Source of the DNA: Dimargaris cristalligena
Lineage: Eukaryota; Kickxellomycota; Dimargaritomycetes; Dimargaritales; Dimargaritaceae
NCBI GenBank assembly: GCA_027576995.1
Contig: JANBQC010000027.1
Location: forward strand, 35,117-99,116
Direction of reading: 5' to 3'
DNA: 64,000 bases
The position numbers and the translations under genes are program-made. Shown one piece after another: positions 11,850 through 23,122 of this stretch; within the stretch, counting starts at the first letter, position 1; the number at the start of each line of letters is the position of its first letter. Below the pieces are notes generated by a model. It was not told the DNA's origin, ran no database searches, and saw only the letters and a program-made list of their open reading frames with translations.

Positions 11850-13160
11850 GGCCGGCCGAAACAGGTATAAAAGCAGGCTAAGCCAAGTAAATATAAAAAA
11901 TAAAGGTGGGCCGTATGGGGAAGTGCGTGTATCAAGCTAAATAGAGTCAGGGTATCTAGGAAATCGGTATTTTGATAGAACGAAAACTAGGGAGCAGGGG
12001 TTGTGCGCAATAGAAACTAGATACTAAACCAACCTCAATAAAAAGGGAGGAATAAGCGTGAGCAGGGATGGGGGGACCACGGGACAATGTGGTGGAGGAT
12101 AGCTATGTCGACAAAAACAATATAAGGGGAATAGCTTAGAATAGAGGTAGGGAAATAAGATAAGAATAACGGGATTCAAGGCGCGTGAATTGACTATAGA
12201 TGGCCAGATGGTTATGTAAAACGCTGGTCAGAGACCATCCAATGCGACCAGGGTGGTCTATATATGTACGCGTTAAGACCAAGGAATACGCTACGGGGTG
12301 AATAGAGTGGAGGGGGTAAGGGGGGAGAAGATCACAAAAGGCGTATTAAGGGAGAAGAATGATTGCAGATCGACTTGGCAAGTAAAGAAGTTCTGGGGAG
12401 GGAGTTGGTATAAAAGCCGCGTGAGGGGGGAGTGGTGAGCCAAGTAGCGGTCGAAAATGGAGTCGTTAATATCGGTGAGAGATAAGTGAGGTTAAGTCGC
12501 GACTGGCAGTTCCAAAGCGGAGATAGTATAATAGTAGGCAAATTTAAAGAAAAGGAAGCGCAGAGCAGTTGTTGACAAGGGCGTTTGGTTAGTGGAAAGT
12601 AAAGCGCATATACACATAGTGGTGGCAGGGCTTATACTACCTAACCTATTCCTAGGCCTATAGCCAAGTAAGCAGTGGTCCACAAAAGAGCCGCAGGTGG
12701 GGGGAATGCTTTTAATTTTTAAAGGGGAGGGGTATTTTATGACCCACTAACGAGCGACCCCCACTCGGAAATAGTTCTAGAGGTATGAGATAGTACCAGG
12801 TAGAAAAGAACGGAGCTATGAACCTACATAAACGATACCCGCCGAAACCCTAGAGATAAGCAGCTGGAAGACCGAAAGAAGCGAAGACCGAGTAGGGAGG
12901 GAAAGAGACTCGAGCTCGGTAATGGGAACTGATAGAAGGCGGGGGAGTGTGTGACAAGAAGCGCGTAGTTTATGGGGTATAACTAAAGAGGCGATCGGAA
13001 AAGACTAGCAACAAAAGGGATCGAGTACTAAAGAAGGAGGGAGTTTGGAAACAAAAGGGGAAAGAGAAAAAAGACAGTTGGGCTCTCATTCAACCTCCCA
13101 GCTACATTGGTATTAGGTGTGGTGGGGTCGTCTCTCTTTCAGTTTGGCTGTATGCAGTGG

Positions 13161-13190
13161 TATATATATATATATATATATGTGTGTGTG
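13161..13190. repeat. (TA)n(TG)n microsatellite
   Basis: A run of alternating TA is followed directly by alternating TG. It is intergenic. Confidence 0.9.
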
Positions 13191-13451
13191 AGGAATCTTT
13201 TACAACCAAAACTGTCGTTGAGAAGTGAAGTAGTATAGCAGCATATAGATAAAGCGATCGAGACTAATGCATATAATATGAAGAAGGTAAGTTTATTGTC
13301 TCGTTGGCAGGACATACTAAGCCGGTTAGAGAAGGAGGAGTTATAGGGTTAGAGGAAATATGTAAGATGGTGGGAGTAGTAACTGGTATGAGCCGTTCTT
13401 ATTCCTCAGACTCCTTGATTGCGGAGGTGCAGGGGGACCCCATTAAATGGG

Positions 13452-13478
<27 letters not shown>
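13452..13478. repeat. (AT)n microsatellite
   Basis: A pure AT dinucleotide run of about 27 bases in intergenic DNA. Confidence 0.9.
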
Positions 13479-13483
<5 letters not shown>

Positions 13484-13985
13484 CATCAATGAAATGCCTC
13501 TCTTGTTCTGCATTACGTTGGACATGGCACTATCGCGGGTATCGATCGCCAGCGACCAGTATAAAATGTCGTCTTTGGAGCCGGTGTACAGCTCCACTCC
13601 ACACTCAACGACCCGATAATTAGAATCCCCTTTGGTTATTAGATGCGACTAAAATGTATTCTGACTTTTCCCCACTGACCACGAAGCGTCTTTAATTGAC
13701 CAAATTGGATAAGAGGGGTCCCCAAATATCGGGCTGGGGAGCTATTAAAAGCGCAGTTCCGAGGATTTGATACGTCTACCATATACATACTAGTCGGCAA
13801 TGTGGGAGAAAGGTCTAATTTTAACATTCAAATTTCCCAGTCTCATTACATTTCCAGTCCCCCCCTTCCCGAGAACCCTGACCGGTCCCCTTAACTCGCC
13901 ACGTTGGACGGGCCAACGGAACAAGGAATTCACTCAGCCTATCACCTATGTGGGAAGGTGGGGATGGCCACATTATAGAGCCGGC

Positions 13986-14036
13986 TAATAATAATAATAA
14001 CAGTAGTACTAGTAATATTATATATATATATATATA
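13986..14036. repeat. (ATA)n and (TA)n microsatellites
   Basis: A short ATA/AAT trinucleotide run is followed about 20 bases later by a TA run of about 20 bases. Both are intergenic. Confidence 0.8.
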
Positions 14037-15839
14037 AACAACCCCGACGGTGGTAATGACTGGGCAGTGGTAATTAGGGGAACTAATAGATCTTTCCACT
14101 CAACGGTAGGGAACGAGGTAAACCCTGAATCCCACGGATTTATTCACAGCCCGATAGAGGGGCACGCGTGTTATACTCCTCCTCCTATTAATTCGTCCCC
14201 TGGATAAGATGGGGGATATGTACGCGTTTCGTCTCGACGCGCCCAGGGTTTCCTGGGTTGTACGGAGCCAACCTTCGGGAATAAATACTGGCTAGGGGAA
14301 AAGAGACGGGGGCTCTGTTTAACCAACCATCGCTTTCAACAGGGGGAAGAAGGGTGAGGCAGATCCCCCTCCTCTTCCCTTCAACAGTGAGCGAATCCTC
14401 TTGTGCCACACAACTGCTACCATAATGTACACTCCCCTCTCACTGTCTAGATAGTAGTGCTGGGGGATGATGGTGAGGGAAGAGAGAGAGGGTTGGTTGG
14501 GCGTCTGTACATTTTAAAATCACGTGCATCTTATTATATGTCCATCTCTTCTTTCCCCTATGGCTCCTTAAATTCTGCTTTTCCAACCAAAAAAATACCA
14601 CACCAGGATCAGCAGCCGGACAGAGCACCTCAAATAATTTTACAGTCGCACAGATCTAGCAGTAGTATTAGTATTAGTTCGCTATAATAGGTAAGGTCGT
14701 CTTGGGAAGATTTCCTGGCTTAGCATGCCAACTGGTTCTCGTGACAAATCATGTAGGGGGTGCAACTACACTGAATCGTACTAAATGTGCGTACCGGCCC
14801 TGCCAAATCTGTCAGCATTTATTTGACATGCAGGCCTCCAGTATTTGTATTTTGGTCCCATATATCCATGGGCCAGTTGGGGACCTACTATTTATATTCT
14901 TACATCTGGTTTATTGAACATCTTAACCCATCGGTAACACAATCCTCTTCACTCTCGTTTTTTAGCTGCCGTATAGTTCTAGCGATTAAACCGATTGCAA
15001 AACCAACCGTGGGCTGGATGCACTTTATGTACAGCCATGTGTTGCACAAATGAGAGGCTGGGCAAGGCAAGGGCTTTTCACGCTTAATGATATGTAAGGC
15101 GGAATTGTCACGAGAGGGTGATAGGGTGGTGGGCACATCATGCGCGGCGTTATGTGGCTCTCCAGCTTCAGAATGCTCAATCTGACCAACTCTCTCTCCA
15201 CCAACTGTTGCTATATATAGCTTTAGCAGAGAGAGGGTGGGGGTTTCGGATGGTGTCATTGGCGTGGTATCACACGCACTCCGCCAGGAGACTGGGGCTT
15301 TAATTTAATACCCCGGCCGAAACAAACAAAGGGTCTCTGATGGCGAATCTCATACCGGGTTGAATAAAATCGCGGATTCTACGACTGGTACTGTTCGGTA
15401 AAAATACTACTACTGTCCACGCTTTCACAGACCACCGTCCGGCCCCAGCTTGCTCACAGACATTATACATTTTATATTATTATTACTATTATTATTATCA
15501 TCATCATTACCACTGCGCCAGCCATGCTGTTCCGCTCATATACGCCATCTTCTCTCTTATTTATGTAATTTTAATGGCTTAGTTATTCAAAACGCTACTT
15601 TGTATTGTCTCCTACAGCCCATCCCTTATTACCCAGTCCGTTCAAAACGGCGTCCTCCCTAATATTGCAACATATATCCCTTTGTTCCTTTCATATTATC
15701 CTGATTAATATCAATTTAGACCTGTCCCTTTTTGATTATTTATTCCAATAACGTTTACAATTACACTTTTTTTATCGTACAGTTATCGGTCAATTATATC
15801 GGATTCTAGCCGGTTTTTCATAACCTACCGCCTTATGTC

Positions 15840-17477
15840 ATGGTAGTTTGGGCGGATAATAATTACGAGGTGGGCGGTATCAAAGGAGTCGATTACACCG
15901 TTGCCTCGTACGACGACCAGAAAAATGACCTAAAAGATACGGGAGATGGTCCCTCTCCGGACGAACCTGCCAGCGACTCCAACGCACCCGTTGAATTACC
16001 ACCGACCATGGGCGTGTTGAGCGGCACCGCCCTAGTTTGTGGCCTCATGATAGGTTCGGGGATTTTCTCGACCCCCGCCAATGTCCTAACTTTAACAGGT
16101 TCGGCGGGTGCTGCTCTTCTCGTCTGGGCCCTTGGGGCCATCATTACGCTCTGCGGTGCTCTGTCGTACGTCGAACTGGGTACCATGTTGCCTAAATCCG
16201 GAGGTGAACAGACCTACTTGGATTACGCCTTCCGCAAACCCCGCGCGCTACTGGCCTTTTTGTTCTGCTTCTGTGTCATTGTTTGTATTCGACCGGGATC
16301 AGCGGCGGCCAATTCCACCGTGTTCGGCAAGTACGTTTTATACGCCGGTTACGGTCCCCGGGCCACCATCACCAACGCCTACGTCAGTGCCCATTTCGAC
16401 TGGCTGGCCCGTGCTTTGGGGGTGACCTGTCTTACCCTCATCGCCATCCTCAACTGTGTCTCGGTGAAATGGGCCCTCCGGGTCCATAACGTTCTCACTT
16501 GGATTAAGCTAATGACGCTCCTCCTGATATCCCTAACAGGTCTAGTCATTTTATTCGGAGGGACCCACGTTGCCCGCAGTGACCTATGGGGCCAGGGGTT
16601 CCGTGGCACCACCACCAGCATGAACCAATACTCGCGGGCCCTCTACTCGGCCCTGTGGGCCTACGACGGCTGGAACAATCTCAACTATTCGCTGGGTGAA
16701 CTCAAACGGCCCCGGCGTAACCTCCCCATTTGTGTCGTCGGGGGGGTTTCCCTCACCGCTGGCCTGTATTTGCTGACCAACGTTGCTTATTTCAGTGTCA
16801 TTTCCCTCGCCGACGCCCACGATTCCAAGGAAGTGCTGGCCGGTCGGTGGGGCGACTTGGTGTTTGGCACCACTTTCGGTCGCATCATCATTCCGTTGGC
16901 TATTGCTATTTCGTGTGCCGGTAGCGTGTCCGCCATGATGTTCACCATTTCCCGAATTATCCTCGTCGCCGCCCAGGCGGGGTACATGCCCTACGGAGAG
17001 CGATTGGTGACCCTAAGCGAACGGTTCGGGACCCCTTACCGAGGGGTTCTACTCCAATGGGCCCTCTCGCTAATCTATATGCTCGCCCCGCCCCCCGGCA
17101 ACGTATTCGAATTCCTGGTGGATATGCAGAGTTACCCAACGTGGGTGTTTTACGGCATCTCCCTCGTGGGCCTCATCTATCTCCGCTGGAAAGACCCGGG
17201 CAAACTGCGGCCTTTCCGCGTGTGGCTGCCTATCCCGATTATATTCATTTTGGCGACCGTGTTTTTATCGATTTTCCCATTCGTGCCCCCCACTAGCCCG
17301 CCGGATAGTGGTATTCCCTATTTCTTATCGGCCCTCATGGGTCTGGTGTATATGCTCTTGGGTATCCCGGTGTGGTATTTCTTGGTTCATCGCAAAGACC
17401 GTAAATACGGCCCACCCCCCGGCCCCGACGAAGCCGAGAATTCCCTGTCCGTCGACGACTCTAGTATGAAACAATGA
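15840..17477 (+). CDS. APC-superfamily amino-acid permease, LAT / Mup1-like
   Basis: A single-exon 545-residue integral membrane protein. A hydrophilic N-terminus of about 55 residues precedes about 12 hydrophobic segments. The first contains GLMIGSGIFSTP (residues 69-79), the unwound substrate-binding helix typical of LAT and Mup1-type transporters. Other family segments are SYVELGTMLPKSGGEQTY (109-126), SALWAYDGWNNLNY with ELKRPRRNLP about 10 residues later, and a C-terminal RWKDPGKLRPFRVW. The expected role is uptake of neutral amino acids, such as methionine or a broader range, at the plasma membrane. Substrate cannot be read from the sequence. The last codons and TGA stop lie in one arm of a 19-bp inverted repeat that extends into the 3' region. 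The cytosolic C-terminal tail is short and acidic/serine-rich. The family is certain, the substrate is not. Confidence 0.93.
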   Translation: MVVWADNNYEVGGIKGVDYTVASYDDQKNDLKDTGDGPSPDEPASDSNAPVELPPTMGVLSGTALVCGLMIGSGIFSTPANVLTLTGSAGAALLVWALGAIITLCGALSYVELGTMLPKSGGEQTYLDYAFRKPRALLAFLFCFCVIVCIRPGSAAANSTVFGKYVLYAGYGPRATITNAYVSAHFDWLARALGVTCLTLIAILNCVSVKWALRVHNVLTWIKLMTLLLISLTGLVILFGGTHVARSDLWGQGFRGTTTSMNQYSRALYSALWAYDGWNNLNYSLGELKRPRRNLPICVVGGVSLTAGLYLLTNVAYFSVISLADAHDSKEVLAGRWGDLVFGTTFGRIIIPLAIAISCAGSVSAMMFTISRIILVAAQAGYMPYGERLVTLSERFGTPYRGVLLQWALSLIYMLAPPPGNVFEFLVDMQSYPTWVFYGISLVGLIYLRWKDPGKLRPFRVWLPIPIIFILATVFLSIFPFVPPTSPPDSGIPYFLSALMGLVYMLLGIPVWYFLVHRKDRKYGPPPGPDEAENSLSVDDSSMKQ

Positions 17478-17576
17478 AGCGGATTTCGTCGGCCAAAGAG
17501 GAAATCGATGTTCGATTCGAATGACACGCCCTTCTAAACGCGGGCCATTAAAACCCACTTCATTGTTTCATACTAG
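17461..17576. repeat. 19-bp perfect inverted repeat spanning the permease stop codon
   Basis: CTAGTATGAAACAATGAAG at 17461-17479 has its exact reverse complement at 17558-17576, with a 78-base spacer. The left arm contains the last codons and the TGA of the permease, so the mRNA could form a long hairpin across its stop codon and early 3' UTR. A role in 3'-end processing, or origin by inverted duplication, is inference. Confidence 0.85.
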
Positions 17577-17780
17577 TGGTCATACTTCACACCAAATGCT
17601 CTAATAATGTAAATGTAATATAGCTAAATCGGCGTTTATGTCCACACGAGCTATCGCTTTAGTTACCCTGTACCCCTTCAAAAAACAAAAAACACAACCA
17701 GCCACTGGCAATATTCAACTAGGATTATACGTGATTGTTTTTATTTACTTATTGGTTTGCGGGTGCGGCTCCACGGCGAT

Positions 17781-19003
17781 TTACATGGATTGGGCCGTTG
17801 AGAGCCCAATGGAGGCCTGTAATTGATGGAGTTGTTGTTGGCCTTGGGAGCGCAGCGATTTGATAATTGCCTAGAGTTTGGAGGCATTTGGCCGATCCGT
17901 AATAGTTATCGGCCCAGCATAAAGGGATGAGTGTAAACATAGCGGATCAAGATAAGTGAGTTGGAAATATCAAACAGCGGTAACAGTGCTCAATAGGTTT
18001 AAGTCGATCGCGATCAAGCAGACCGATATCTGCTATGGTTTGCACCTTCATTAGGTGTAGGTCGATACAGTATTGTTTTTTTTTTTTTTTTCGTGAAAGC
18101 CAATTCATGGCCATTTTTAGATAGATATCTAATCATATCCAGGTCCCATTTTTCACTAAAGATCAGCCGCAAAGTTTAATTGTAATAGGCCCAAACATTT
18201 ACATTTTGTTTATTCAACCACAGGTTGATTCCCAGGCCGTCCGGGTATAATCCCATGGGGAGACCGAAATAATATTGCCAATTAGTCGCTTACTTACCCG
18301 ATCCTGGACGTTTCGGTTACGTTCGAATTCCTCCCGTACCCACCGTTGTAGTTCTACACGGCTGTTCTTATCGTCGATTTCTACATATTGTTTTCCAGTA
18401 AGGTTTACAAAGGATAGCTGTTTGATAAGTTGAGTGCATGAATTTGCAAATAGACCCGGTGGAGTGTTTAGGTGAAAAGCACATCCCGATCGTAGTATCT
18501 AATTGGTAGTATTTGATGGGTGGGGTCCCGAATCCATAATTATGAACTAGCCGAAATACCTCTACAATCAATTTAATAGACCGCACTTACTATGAGTACA
18601 GCGAACAAAACTTCGATAGAGGTGAAGAACGCTTTGCCGGGTCATAAACTTAATGATATCCGATTTTTTTTAATAAAAAAATCAACAAGATATCCAATTT
18701 GGTTAGAAGCGTTCACAATAATAAATAATCTTCAGAATAATAAACATACCGGTTATTGGCATCCGGATGAAAAGACACATCAATACGGTTTTGATATTCA
18801 AGTTGGGGAACGTGGATTTACTATACACAATAGGAATACCGCCTAATAGTCACAGGTGTAGTGCTGTGGAAGGAGGGGGGCGATTGCTATTCGGAGATCT
18901 CTTGATTTCACAGGGCCCTTCAACCCGGAGGGATATAACTTACATCCTGAAGTGAGGGACCGGACGGTAGATTCCGTCGAAGGTACCTAGTGGGAACTGT
19001 CAT
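17781..19003 (-). CDS. LYRM2: LYRM2-like mitochondrial LYR-motif protein, 4 exons
   Basis: Exons 19003-18944, 18648-18591, 18380-18298 and 17870-17781 join in phase to give 96 residues. The protein begins MTVPTRYLRRNLPSG, a basic presequence-like start. The Complex1_LYR core follows: QSVLHLYRSFVRC (with the LYR tripeptide), then ELQRWVREEFERNRN, then a C-terminal SLRSQGQQQLHQLQ. Order and spacing match human LYRM2 (88 aa), which is a mitochondrial matrix protein that supports respiratory complex I; LYR proteins generally bind acyl-carrier protein. The exon 2 acceptor is the unusual ATTAAG. The small size and split structure make this gene easy to miss. It is divergent from NAA30, with about 580 bases between the start codons. 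Confidence 0.88.
18076..18091. repeat. Poly-T tract in LYRM2 intron 3
   Basis: Sixteen consecutive T residues on the plus strand, inside the intron between the last two LYRM2 exons. It reads as poly-A on the gene's sense strand. Confidence 0.85.
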
Positions 19004-19584
19004 ATTGTTGTGGTGGTGTATGCGTGTGTGTGTGTGTGTGTTGAGGGGGGGGGTGCCGGTGTTTAAATCTTGGAATGAGGATTCGACCCGATTCAATCAG
19101 AAGAGACTGGATTCACAATGTCTAAAGTCGTTTTAGGGAAGGAAAAGAAGCGGGGTTTAGCCCAAACGAATGGGTATTGAAGGAAATGGCCATTCAGGTT
19201 CAAGAGACTGAGGCTGGAGGGGGAAACGGGCTACTTAAACGAGCGTAAGGCCTGTATATGGTACTGGCGATTCATTTATTATGGGGCATACTATAGTGTC
19301 GTAGTTTAAATGCCTTGGCCACTTGAATGCTGCTTCCTCTGCCTTGGACTAACTATTCAAGGCATTTGAACCCATTACTTCTACTGGTGAAAGGATTCAA
19401 CAGCAGGTCTACTATACTTCTTCCTCCAGCCCCGCCCTCTCCCTTTGCTCGATTCTCACCCATTGCCAACTTTTATTTATTTAGTTATTTCCCCTGAACC
19501 CCACGGCACTACGTTCGGGGTTGCCTCTCTAGCCCCACTTATTTTTAGTACCACCCCTCGGTCTGCTTTAATCAACCCTCTGTC
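19004..19584. promoter_or_regulatory. Divergent promoter region of LYRM2 and NAA30
   Basis: These 580 bases separate two divergent start codons and must carry both promoters. A (GT)n run lies at about 19021-19041, next to the LYRM2 ATG, followed by a G run. A pyrimidine-rich stretch precedes the NAA30 ATG. No clear TATA box was seen. Confidence 0.5.
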
Positions 19585-21038
19585 ATGACGGACATCACGT
19601 CGACCTCGTCCAGTACCCAAACCCAGGTTGCCTCCGCCGTTCGCTTTGTGCAATACGAAGGCGAGCACCAATTGTCCGGCATGCGGGAGCTCATTAGCGG
19701 CGACCTCTCGGAACCTTATTCCATCTACACTTACCGGTACTTCCTCCACAAATGGCCCAAGCATTGCTACCTTGTAAGTGACCTTCACAGTTCCAGCTTC
19801 GTTGCCGGTTCCCCGGGCCCGGTTGTTTACTGCATAATACGGGCGGGTGTTCATTTGCCGACATTATTATATCTATTCCCCCCCCCCCAAAATGGCACAA
19901 AGTAGAGTCGTTCCAACTATACCAGCCCTATAATTTCATTATGTTGTTACTAGGGACAATACACCCCCCGATACTATCCCTCGTTCACCCCCTTTTAAGG
20001 TAACATCTGGCCGCCGTTCTTATTTATTTATTTTTCGGTTGTAAGCTAACCCGACCCTATTCACTTTGTGCTTATTTCTTCCTCCCCCATTTTAGGCCAT
20101 TGACCAACAAGGCAAGTGTGTTGGAACGGTAGTTTGCCGACTAGACTACCACCGCAATACCCTGCCCTTTGATTACCAGACCTTCGAGTCGGATTCAGAC
20201 AGCGAAGAATTCGACGAGGGCATTCAGGTCCGCTATGTGGATGGGCTCGTGGTCCCCAATTCTCTACTACGTGGCTACATTGCCATGTTGGTCGTGGCGA
20301 CTCCCTACCGCAAGTTTGGCATTGGTAAGCACCATCAACCACTAGCATATCTATTAATACCACCGGTTTTGCCTTTTATTTTTCCGGCTCTACTGGAAGG
20401 CAAAATACTTTTACCGATTAGGCCCTACGGTAATAATCGAAGTGGCACCCTATAATCAACGAGTCCTAGAGTAAGGTCTCGTTAGGAAGGGGGGCGTGAG
20501 TTGGGCCACCCTACTTATATTGAAATCAATACATGGAAATCAGCGAGGTGCAACAATAATGGGTTAGATCCCAATATGCGTTATTCTAATGTACTTCATT
20601 AACCGACCTTGTTGTATGGTGCTGCTATTATATACCACGGTCGGGGTAAAATCGACCATTTCAACTCGCAGGTTCAGAGTTAGTAACTATGGCCATTGAC
20701 TCCATGCGCCAGGAAAAGGCCAACGAGGTAATTGACGCCAAACCTATCTAATGTATAATAACTATACGTAGACATGTTCTCCTATCTCATTTATTCAGTA
20801 GTATACATAGATTCCTCGACTTATTGTAATTTATATATATATTGCGTCACTCCATTCCTTCATTTCCAATCAATAGATTGTTCTTGAAACTGAAGTATCC
20901 AACCATGGCGCTATTGCCCTTTACCAACGTCTCGGCTTCATCAAAGACAAACGCCTGCACCGCTACTACCTCAACGGCGTGGACGCATTCCGCTTGAAAT
21001 TGCGTCTACCTCATCCCGAACCAAGTCGGCCAGAATAA
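19585..21038 (+). CDS. NAA30: N-alpha-acetyltransferase 30, catalytic subunit of NatC, 4 exons
   Basis: Exons 19585-19773, 20096-20324, 20672-20727 and 20877-21038 join in phase to encode 211 residues. Naa30/Mak3 hallmarks are [19 protein letters not shown] (40-58), RGYIAMLVV (122-130), the acetyl-CoA-binding YRKFGIG (134-140), VLETEVSN (160-167), LYQRLGFI (173-180) and [16 protein letters not shown] (185-200). NatC acetylates N-terminal Met followed by a hydrophobic residue, co-translationally on ribosomes with Naa35 and Naa38. An insert of about 35 residues at 84-120, with an acidic run ([12 protein letters not shown]), separates the strand ending RLDYH from RGYIAML and is absent from the human protein. 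The donors include GTAAGC and GTAATT. The identity is very secure. Confidence 0.95.
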
Positions 21039-21949
21039 CTCTACTTTCACCTTCCAGTACACACCTCCTATCTCTCTTTTCTTTTATATTTCTGCCATCT
21101 CGTAAACGGATTGTATTGATATCGACTCTCGTATATAGCATTAATTTCGACCATTTCCCCCCATAATCCACTGGGTATTTGTAACTCCCCCAAAAATAAG
21201 CAACATAAATCAACTTGACATTTGGTTTAATTGGCTCGTTATTCTAGAGGACTGATTAACCCGCCTAGTTTGTCTTCTTCTACCAGTGCATTTACATTTC
21301 CATCCACACGGATGTTTCTTTCATGTCCATTTTTTTATTAGTAAGTAAAAATAGGGCGTGGTATATCGCTGTTCCAATCCGGCCTACTCTTTGTGGTAAA
21401 CTGTATAGGACGTACTTCTACAGTTATAAATCACCATACGATTCCTAATCATCATCCGCGAGAGAAGTATGCAAATATAGGAAAATAGGACCCATGACGT
21501 TGAAAATCATGGGCTGTCGAGATAGCTATTACTATTTGCATAGGGCATTGGCCAAGCAGACCGTGATTCCTGGCTAACCAGTTCCTCTGAGCTGAACGAA
21601 TCGGTAATGTGTTGGTGGCACTATACTATAGTAGTTGCCTAGTATAGATGTGCAGAAAACCATATACTAACAGGGTGGTTATGACAGGGAATTGCGACAT
21701 AGGGTGGCTTCTATTATACGAATGAGGTAGGCTTGGATAAAAGTAGGTGGTGGTGGTGGTATGACTCTGTACGAAGATGGTGGAGGGGGTGGTATTGACT
21801 AGTCCTAGAATTCAGTGTACCCAACGTGTACTGTGTTTCGCTCTTTCATTATCTCTTACGATGTAGAGTTTGCGGCATAAAAATAAGACGCTCGTCCAAA
21901 GCCACCGTATTCTAGAGCACTGACCAGTAGGTGGGTTTTTGTTGTGTTA
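21039..21949. other. Convergent intergenic region NAA30 / pinin-like gene
   Basis: About 900 bases between two convergent stop codons. It contains short G/T-rich runs near 21740-21790. No gene, RNA or repeat family was recognised. Confidence 0.5.
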
Positions 21950-23122
21950 CTAGGTAGATCGGGGAGTTTCGTTAGCTCTTTGGAAGTAGAGATGCGGAAG
22001 TGCTTCGGTTTTGGAAAACCCGTCCAAGTTAGGCGGGATATATATCTTGGGTGGTTCCGCCGATCTTGGTTTAGGGGACCGTTCCTAAATCGAAGTTCAA
22101 TACGAGGTTCCGAGAGGGGGTGTGAGGGGTATCGTATAAAAAGGATATGGCGTGTGAGTGAAGAGTGGAACGAGCCAGGGGTGTGTGGTCGAAATATATC
22201 ATTTTACACGAGGGGTCGTTAATTTTTGGGAGGGGGGAGGGAATTGAGGCGGAATAGGGTCAAAATCTACAGTTAACCTACCATGGCGTTATTGTAGTAG
22301 GGTGACCGGGTCCCATCGCCATTGTTGGCCGTTTGCTTCTCCGTGGAATTTGGCGTAGATGCCGCGGGCTGGGCACTCAAGCGTTTCGCCAGCTGAGAGG
22401 GGCGAGGACGGAGTCCATAAAGGTAATATATGTATATGTGTATATAAAACAAATGGCCATACGGTATTTCGGTTAACTAGTGTTCGTGTATTTTCGGATA
22501 TGATAATTAGAGCGTTGGGTAATCGGGACATTGGCCTCGACCGACTGAATAGTACTCTGGTAGTATTGCGCACAGATCTACTTACTTCGACAGTTGACTT
22601 TTCTGAATCCCGGTGGAAGCCCTCCAAAGTACCCTTTAGCATCCCAAACAGTCGCTTGCCACGTTGCTTGCCCTCTCCGTCCATTTGGCTCTAGGGATTT
22701 GATTAAGGAAGCAGGCAATTATTCGTGAAAACAGCATATAGGGTTAGCGGGCGATTCCTTGGACACGCTATCTTTTCACTGGGGCGCCCATATGGGAGCA
22801 CGGGGAGGGGGGGTATATAATTTTAGGTGTAGGTGTCACAATACGAGTGGCCCAGACGAGGGGTTTGTAGGGTATTATGGCTATCGTTTAAATAATCCCC
22901 TTGAGCCACTCGGTTATTAATATGCATGTGTAGAAGTCGATAGTATAAGTCAAGAACGGGGGGAGGTGGTCTGAATTTTACCTCGCGGCGCTCCCGTTTG
23001 GGCACTAACTCGGAAGAATTCGTCCGATTCCGCAGGACGCCCTCCTCGGGTTTGGCAGAACCCACGATAGAGATGGTCGACCCGACCGTGTTATGCGACT
23101 TGCGCCTTGCTTGCCGGGGCAT
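21950..23122 (-). CDS. Small pinin/SDK/memA-domain protein (putative splicing-associated), 4 exons
   Basis: Exons 23122-22982, 22690-22586, 22392-22282 and 22084-21950 join in phase to give 163 residues. The N-terminus is basic (MPRQARRKS) and ends in a KRERRE stretch. The centre contains GKQRGKRLFGMLKGTLEGFH, which matches the signature of the pinin/SDK/memA domain. Residues after it, from EKSTVE into exon 3 (LAKRLSAQ), fit the start of the domain's helical part. The last exon is charged and proline-rich, contains PPKIYIPP and ends at a TAG. Pinin is an exon-junction/spliceosome-associated nuclear protein. This protein is far shorter than animal pinin and lacks the long charged tail. The first two exons are the firmest. 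The 3' half depends on a GTAGGT donor after the ATG codon at 22284-22282; reading through that donor would instead stop at 22273. Confidence 0.6.

Larger units (their letters stand above)
11850..15839. other. Gene-poor region between SNF5 and the permease
   Basis: This 4-kb stretch contains the SNF5 5' flank (purine-rich on the plus strand from about 12000 to 13080), several TA microsatellites and the permease 5' flank. The last 400 bases before the permease ATG are pyrimidine-rich with ATT/ATC triplet runs (about 15476-15510), consistent with a fungal promoter or leader. Only short unrecognised open frames are present. Confidence 0.5.

Noticed and set aside
11355..11870. 171-codon plus-strand frame over the SNF5 start
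   Set aside because: Antisense to the SNF5 N-terminus; its product shows no recognisable features.
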